Positions 7,167 through 9,748 of a stretch of DNA of 9,748 bases are shown here, one piece after another. Numbering within the stretch: the stretch's first letter is position 1; each line of letters starts with the position of its first letter. The notes under the pieces were generated by a model. The model was not told where the DNA came from and ran no database searches. It worked only from the letters and a program-made list of their open reading frames with translations. The position numbers and the translations under genes were made by a program. Source of the stretch: Schlesneria sp. (lineage in GTDB: Bacteria > Planctomycetota > Planctomycetia > Planctomycetales > Planctomycetaceae); contig JANXOO010000827.1 of NCBI GenBank assembly GCA_025353525.1, positions 1-9,748 of the forward strand. Direction: 5' to 3'.

Positions 7167-7177
7167 TCTCCCGTTCC
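7167..7177 (-). promoter_or_regulatory. csrA ribosome binding site with a second GGA just upstream
   Basis: The minus strand reads GGAACGGGAGA, followed by seven bases and the csrA ATG. Two GGA trinucleotides, one of them inside the ribosome binding site, lie a few bases apart. This arrangement would allow CsrA to repress its own translation, as is known for csrA in other bacteria. GGA is common in ribosome binding sites, so the evidence is modest. Confidence 0.4.
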
Positions 7178-7199
7178 GGTTTTCTATTCAGTCAGACCA

Positions 7200-7237
7200 G
7201 TCGAGACCCGCTCACTTTGGCGAGTCAATCGCTCGAC
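7200..7237 (-). promoter_or_regulatory. Stem-loop in the csrA leader
   Basis: On the minus strand GTCGA...TCGAC (5 bp) encloses GACTCGC/GCGGGTC (7 bp with one G-U pair), with an 8-nt loop CAAAGTGA and a 6-nt bulge GCGATT on the 5' side. It lies between the predicted transcription start near 7241 and the ribosome binding site at 7172, so the transcript would begin almost directly with this hairpin. That could stabilise the 5' end or take part in control. No GGA is in the loop. Confidence 0.45.
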
Positions 7238-7251
7238 ATGATGAGGGCTAT

Positions 7252-7268
7252 TGCAGCCCTCGTGCCAA
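7252..7268 (-). promoter_or_regulatory. Candidate sigma-54 (-24/-12) promoter for csrA
   Basis: The minus strand reads TTGGCACGAGGGCTGCA. Against the RpoN consensus YTGGCACGNNNNTTGCW only the first T of TTGC is different (C). GG and GC are separated by exactly ten bases. The predicted start is near 7241, giving a leader of about 82 nt to the csrA ATG. A CGGCG-N5-CGCCG dyad is centred about 117 bases upstream, a normal place for an activator. A TTGACA at 7281-7286 (minus) has no -10 partner at the proper distance, so sigma-70 use is less likely. Confidence 0.65.
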
Positions 7269-7350
7269 TCGCACAAATCTTGTCAAGAGAAGTTCGAAAC
7301 GCCCTGTTTTCGGCAGTTTTCGCCTTGTAATCATTGCAGAACGCATCCTT

Positions 7351-7365
7351 CGGCGAGTTCCGCCG
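7351..7365. promoter_or_regulatory. Inverted repeat CGGCG-N5-CGCCG, candidate activator site for csrA
   Basis: A perfect 5-bp dyad with 5-base spacing is centred at 7358, about 117 bases upstream of the predicted sigma-54 start. Enhancer-binding proteins typically bind such dyads 80-150 bases upstream. It is short and could occur by chance, and it differs from the dyad upstream of trpE. Confidence 0.25.
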
Positions 7366-7528
7366 CAGATTTCGTGTAACGACTTCCAGGACGAAAGAGT
7401 CAGCGTGTAATTCTTACCAAATCGAATCGACGCATGCGAAATCTGTTTGACCTCAATGTGAAAACACTGCAGAGGGAAATCAGCATTCCGGAAAAGAACG
7501 GATATGACGGAGAGGCAAGATATCGCGA

Positions 7529-7548
7529 GTCGCCGGGTACTCGGCAAC
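7529..7548 (-). terminator. GC-rich hairpin after the DUF1553 gene
   Basis: On the minus strand GTTGCCG-AGTACC-CGGCGAC makes a 7-bp stem with one G-U pair and a 6-nt loop, starting 17 bases past the stop codon at 7565. The location fits a transcription end point. No T-run follows (TCGCGATATC), so it is not a standard intrinsic terminator. Confidence 0.35.
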
Positions 7549-7564
7549 GCCACGCTGTCAAACC

Positions 7565-9748
7565 TCAGAAGACAAACATAAATTCGTTTGCATTCAAAAT
7601 CGCACGACAGAAAGCGTCGAGACTATGATTGCTAATCAGCTCGATCGCAGCCCCTTTTTCTTCGTCCGAGGGTTGGCGCAAGAATGCCAGCCAGTAGGCG
7701 CAATCGACCTGCGCGGCGGGATCGGCGCCCGCTTCCAGGCGAAGTCGGGCCGAAAACAGAGTCGCTTGCTGCACAATGAATCGACTGTTCAAGAGGTTAA
7801 GTGCCTGCAAGGCGGTGATTGAGGACGTTCGTTTGGGTGCAATCTGTCCAGCGTCCGGGCAATCAAATTGACCGAAAATCTCGTCGAGTTGCATGCGGGG
7901 CTTCGCTTGATAGACCATGCGCCGACTTTCGGCTGGCCCCAGTTGCCGCTTTGAATTGTAAACCTTGACGTAATTGGTATTGGGCTCGAACAGGTCGAAA
8001 CCAGGCCCTTGCATTCGGTCGTCCAGATTGCCGCTGATCGAAAGAATCGCGTCGCGGATCGGTTCGGCTTCAAGGCGTCGTGGCGGAAATCGCCATAAAA
8101 GTCGCGTCGCAGCATCCACTTGTAATGCCTCTGGCCGCATCTGACTCGACTGACGATATGTGGCAGAATTGACGATCATCCGGTGAAGTCGTTTGGGAGA
8201 ATTTCCCTCATTCGTTTCGCTGGCCAGCCAATCGAGCAATTCCGGATGCGACGGCGGAACTCCGTTTCTTCCGAAATCGCTGGGCGTTGCCACCAGACCT
8301 TGCCCGAAATGAAACTGCCACAGTCGATTCACCATCACACGTGCGGTCAGCGGATGTTCGGGTGAGGCGATTCCGCTGGCGAGTGCCCGACGCCGTTCCG
8401 AATCCGTTGAATCATTGGCAAGTTGCCACGTTGCGCCGAACGCCGTCAAACCTGCTGGCAAGGTCGGTTCTTTCGGAAGCAATGGATCTCCCCGGTGGAG
8501 TCGGTTGGTTGGCTCCGGAATTACAAACCGTCCTGCGTAAACGACCTGTGTCGCTGCCAGGCTCTGAACTTGCTGTTGCAGCAGATTCCGCCTCGCGACC
8601 AACGGTCTCGCGATGGCCCGTTCTTTTTCCGAAAGTCCCTCATCATTGAATGCAGGTAACGATGACGTACTGCTGCCAAAATCGAGTCGATCTTCGGACG
8701 AAGCGACGAGTGTCAGCGAATCGACCGTCAATCCGGCCTCGATCCGATAGGATGTCGGAATCCGGTCCTGAAACTGACCATTCTCGGGTCGATCGCGACT
8801 CCATATCACGAGATCAATGTCGACCGGCTCGATGAATTCGAGCATCACCCAACCACGGCCCGGCTCATTGGAAATCCAGCTGGCCGAATTTCCGTAGCGC
8901 CCGTCATTGACGTGCGACAATTGGTGAATTTCAGAGCCCGGCAAGTTTGACGAGGACGTGACTTTCGTAACGAAATCTGATCGGGCGACATTTTTTGAAA
9001 GAGAGGCGGTCGTTGCTTCAAAAACTTCCAGCTCGTCCAGGCAAGGTTCGCCTCCCGTCGTCGCTTCAATCGAAAATCTGACGAAGCGGGCTGTCACCGG
9101 CAAAAACCGATCGATATTGGCTTGCCGCCGAACTGGTCGTCGCGATCGCTTTGACATTCCGTCGGCTTCGCGAATGTTTGCGATCGGCTCGTACCGGATC
9201 AGTTCCATGTCGACCCGGGCCAGTTCTGTCCGGATTGCTTCCGACAATTTCTGATTCTGATCGGCGGCGGCTGAATTGATCGGTCGTTCGCCGTGCTGAA
9301 CGCCTGAAAATGCTGCTTTCATCGCGTAGTAGTCGACTTGCGAGATCGGGTCAAATTTATGGTTGTGGCAACGAGCACATCCGACAGTCAGCCCGAAGAA
9401 TGCACTCGCCGTCGTACTGACCATGTCGTGTAATTCGTCGGCCCGCTGTTGGGCCGTCAAACCGGGATCGGGGCTCTTCACCCGATCCCACGCCCCGGCG
9501 ACCAGAAAACCTGTCGCTTCATCAATCCCGAGTGTGTCTCCTGCAAGCTGCTGGAACAGGAAATCACGAATTGGCAGGTCTTCGTTGAATGCTCGAATGA
9601 CAAAATCGCGATATGGCCAGGCGTTTGGTCGCGGCTGGTTGGTTTCAAAACCGTCACTCTCGGCAAACCGGACGACATCGAGCCAGTGCCTGGCCCATCG
9701 CTCGCCAAAATGAGGCGACGCCAGTAACCGGTCCACCAACCGCTCGTA
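7565..9748 (-). CDS. DUF1549/DUF1553 (PSCyt2/PSD1) planctomycete protein with discoidin-like insert, N-terminus missing
   Basis: The gene runs off the window: the frame continues upstream as YERLVDRLLASPHFGERWA, so the true start lies beyond 9748. Residue numbers here count the L of LVDRLL (9739) as 1. Residues 1-150 are the DUF1549 (PSCyt2) domain, with HFGERWARHWLD and a haem-type CxxCH at 121-125 (CARCHNHKFDPI). Residues about 215-350 look like a discoidin / F5/8 type C carbohydrate-binding fold (TARFVRFSIEAT, CLDELEVFEA, WVMLEF). Residues about 440-724 are DUF1553 (PSD1), with HPLTARVMVNRLWQFHFG, VATPSDFGRNG, RRLEAEPIRDAIL and the usual end LNANEFMFVF. The missing part normally carries a signal peptide and often a cytochrome-c-like PSCyt1 domain. 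The family is exported, very numerous in planctomycetes and proposed, not proven, to act in polysaccharide breakdown. The usual DUF1501 partner gene is not downstream; csrA is, after a 405-base gap. Confidence 0.92.
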   Translation of the reverse strand, partial: YERLVDRLLASPHFGERWARHWLDVVRFAESDGFETNQPRPNAWPYRDFVIRAFNEDLPIRDFLFQQLAGDTLGIDEATGFLVAGAWDRVKSPDPGLTAQQRADELHDMVSTTASAFFGLTVGCARCHNHKFDPISQVDYYAMKAAFSGVQHGERPINSAAADQNQKLSEAIRTELARVDMELIRYEPIANIREADGMSKRSRRPVRRQANIDRFLPVTARFVRFSIEATTGGEPCLDELEVFEATTASLSKNVARSDFVTKVTSSSNLPGSEIHQLSHVNDGRYGNSASWISNEPGRGWVMLEFIEPVDIDLVIWSRDRPENGQFQDRIPTSYRIEAGLTVDSLTLVASSEDRLDFGSSTSSLPAFNDEGLSEKERAIARPLVARRNLLQQQVQSLAATQVVYAGRFVIPEPTNRLHRGDPLLPKEPTLPAGLTAFGATWQLANDSTDSERRRALASGIASPEHPLTARVMVNRLWQFHFGQGLVATPSDFGRNGVPPSHPELLDWLASETNEGNSPKRLHRMIVNSATYRQSSQMRPEALQVDAATRLLWRFPPRRLEAEPIRDAILSISGNLDDRMQGPGFDLFEPNTNYVKVYNSKRQLGPAESRRMVYQAKPRMQLDEIFGQFDCPDAGQIAPKRTSSITALQALNLLNSRFIVQQATLFSARLRLEAGADPAAQVDCAYWLAFLRQPSDEEKGAAIELISNHSLDAFCRAILNANEFMFVF

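Larger units (their letters stand above)
7160..7564. other. 405-base intergenic region upstream of csrA
   Basis: No convincing gene is present; a 101-codon open frame (7248-7553, minus) has no family-like sequence and covers the promoter. In the direction of transcription the region holds a hairpin just after the DUF1553 gene (7548-7529), short palindromes (TTCCGGAA at 7486-7493, CGCATGCG at 7431-7438), a CGGCG-N5-CGCCG dyad (7365-7351), TCTTGTCAAGA (7278-7288), a sigma-54-like promoter (7268-7252), a leader hairpin (7237-7200) and the csrA ribosome binding site. Confidence 0.6.

Noticed and set aside
7243..7261. Perfect GAGGGCT/AGCCCTC hairpin as a terminator or leader structure
   Set aside because: It has no T-run and lies inside the sigma-54-like element upstream of the predicted start, so it would not be transcribed from that promoter; the palindrome may be incidental.
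7281..7286. TTGACA on the minus strand as a sigma-70 -35 box for csrA
   Set aside because: No TATAAT-like hexamer lies 16-18 bases downstream; the sequence there is the sigma-54-like element.
7248..7553. Minus-strand 101-codon open frame upstream of csrA
   Set aside because: It has no family-like sequence and overlaps the promoter elements and the post-DUF1553 hairpin.

Overview
The window looks like chromosomal DNA of a planctomycete (phylum Planctomycetota, probably Planctomycetales). The clearest markers are a DUF1549/DUF1553 (PSCyt2/PSD1) protein with a CARCHNHKFDP motif and a Tat-exported xylose-isomerase-like TIM-barrel protein, both families greatly expanded in that phylum. All six genes lie on the minus strand, so transcription runs from high to low coordinates. 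I see no mobile element, tRNA, rRNA or CRISPR array.

In transcription order: (1) 9748-7565, the C-terminal part of a DUF1549/DUF1553 protein with a discoidin-like insert, cut by the window edge. (2) A 405-base intergenic region (7564-7160) holding a very good sigma-54 (-24/-12) promoter match, an upstream dyad and a folded leader. (3) csrA (7159-6899), an RNA-binding regulator with an extra C-terminal tail. (4) 38 bases later, an exported S41 C-terminal processing protease with a PDZ domain (6861-5047). (5) After 129 bases, an exported, highly charged coiled-coil protein with a 12-unit proline/lysine/glycine pentapeptide tract (4917-2959), followed by a hairpin with a T-run that probably ends transcription. 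(6) A second regulatory region (2958-2603) with a 7-4-7 perfect dyad and another sigma-54-like promoter. (7) trpE (2602-1088), anthranilate synthase component I. (8) 21 bases later, a Tat-exported sugar phosphate isomerase/epimerase-like protein (1066-152), followed by a small terminator-like hairpin.

Two transcription units seem likely: csrA-S41 protease, possibly continuing into the coiled-coil gene, and trpE-TIM barrel. The most interesting signal is regulatory. Both units are preceded, on the coding strand and at a sensible distance, by GG-N10-GC elements close to the sigma-54 consensus, each with an inverted repeat about 100-120 bases upstream of the predicted start point, where enhancer-binding proteins usually sit. 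The S41 gene's ribosome binding site also carries an ACAGGAG motif that its operon partner CsrA could bind. These are sequence-based predictions. I found no obviously new multi-gene system.
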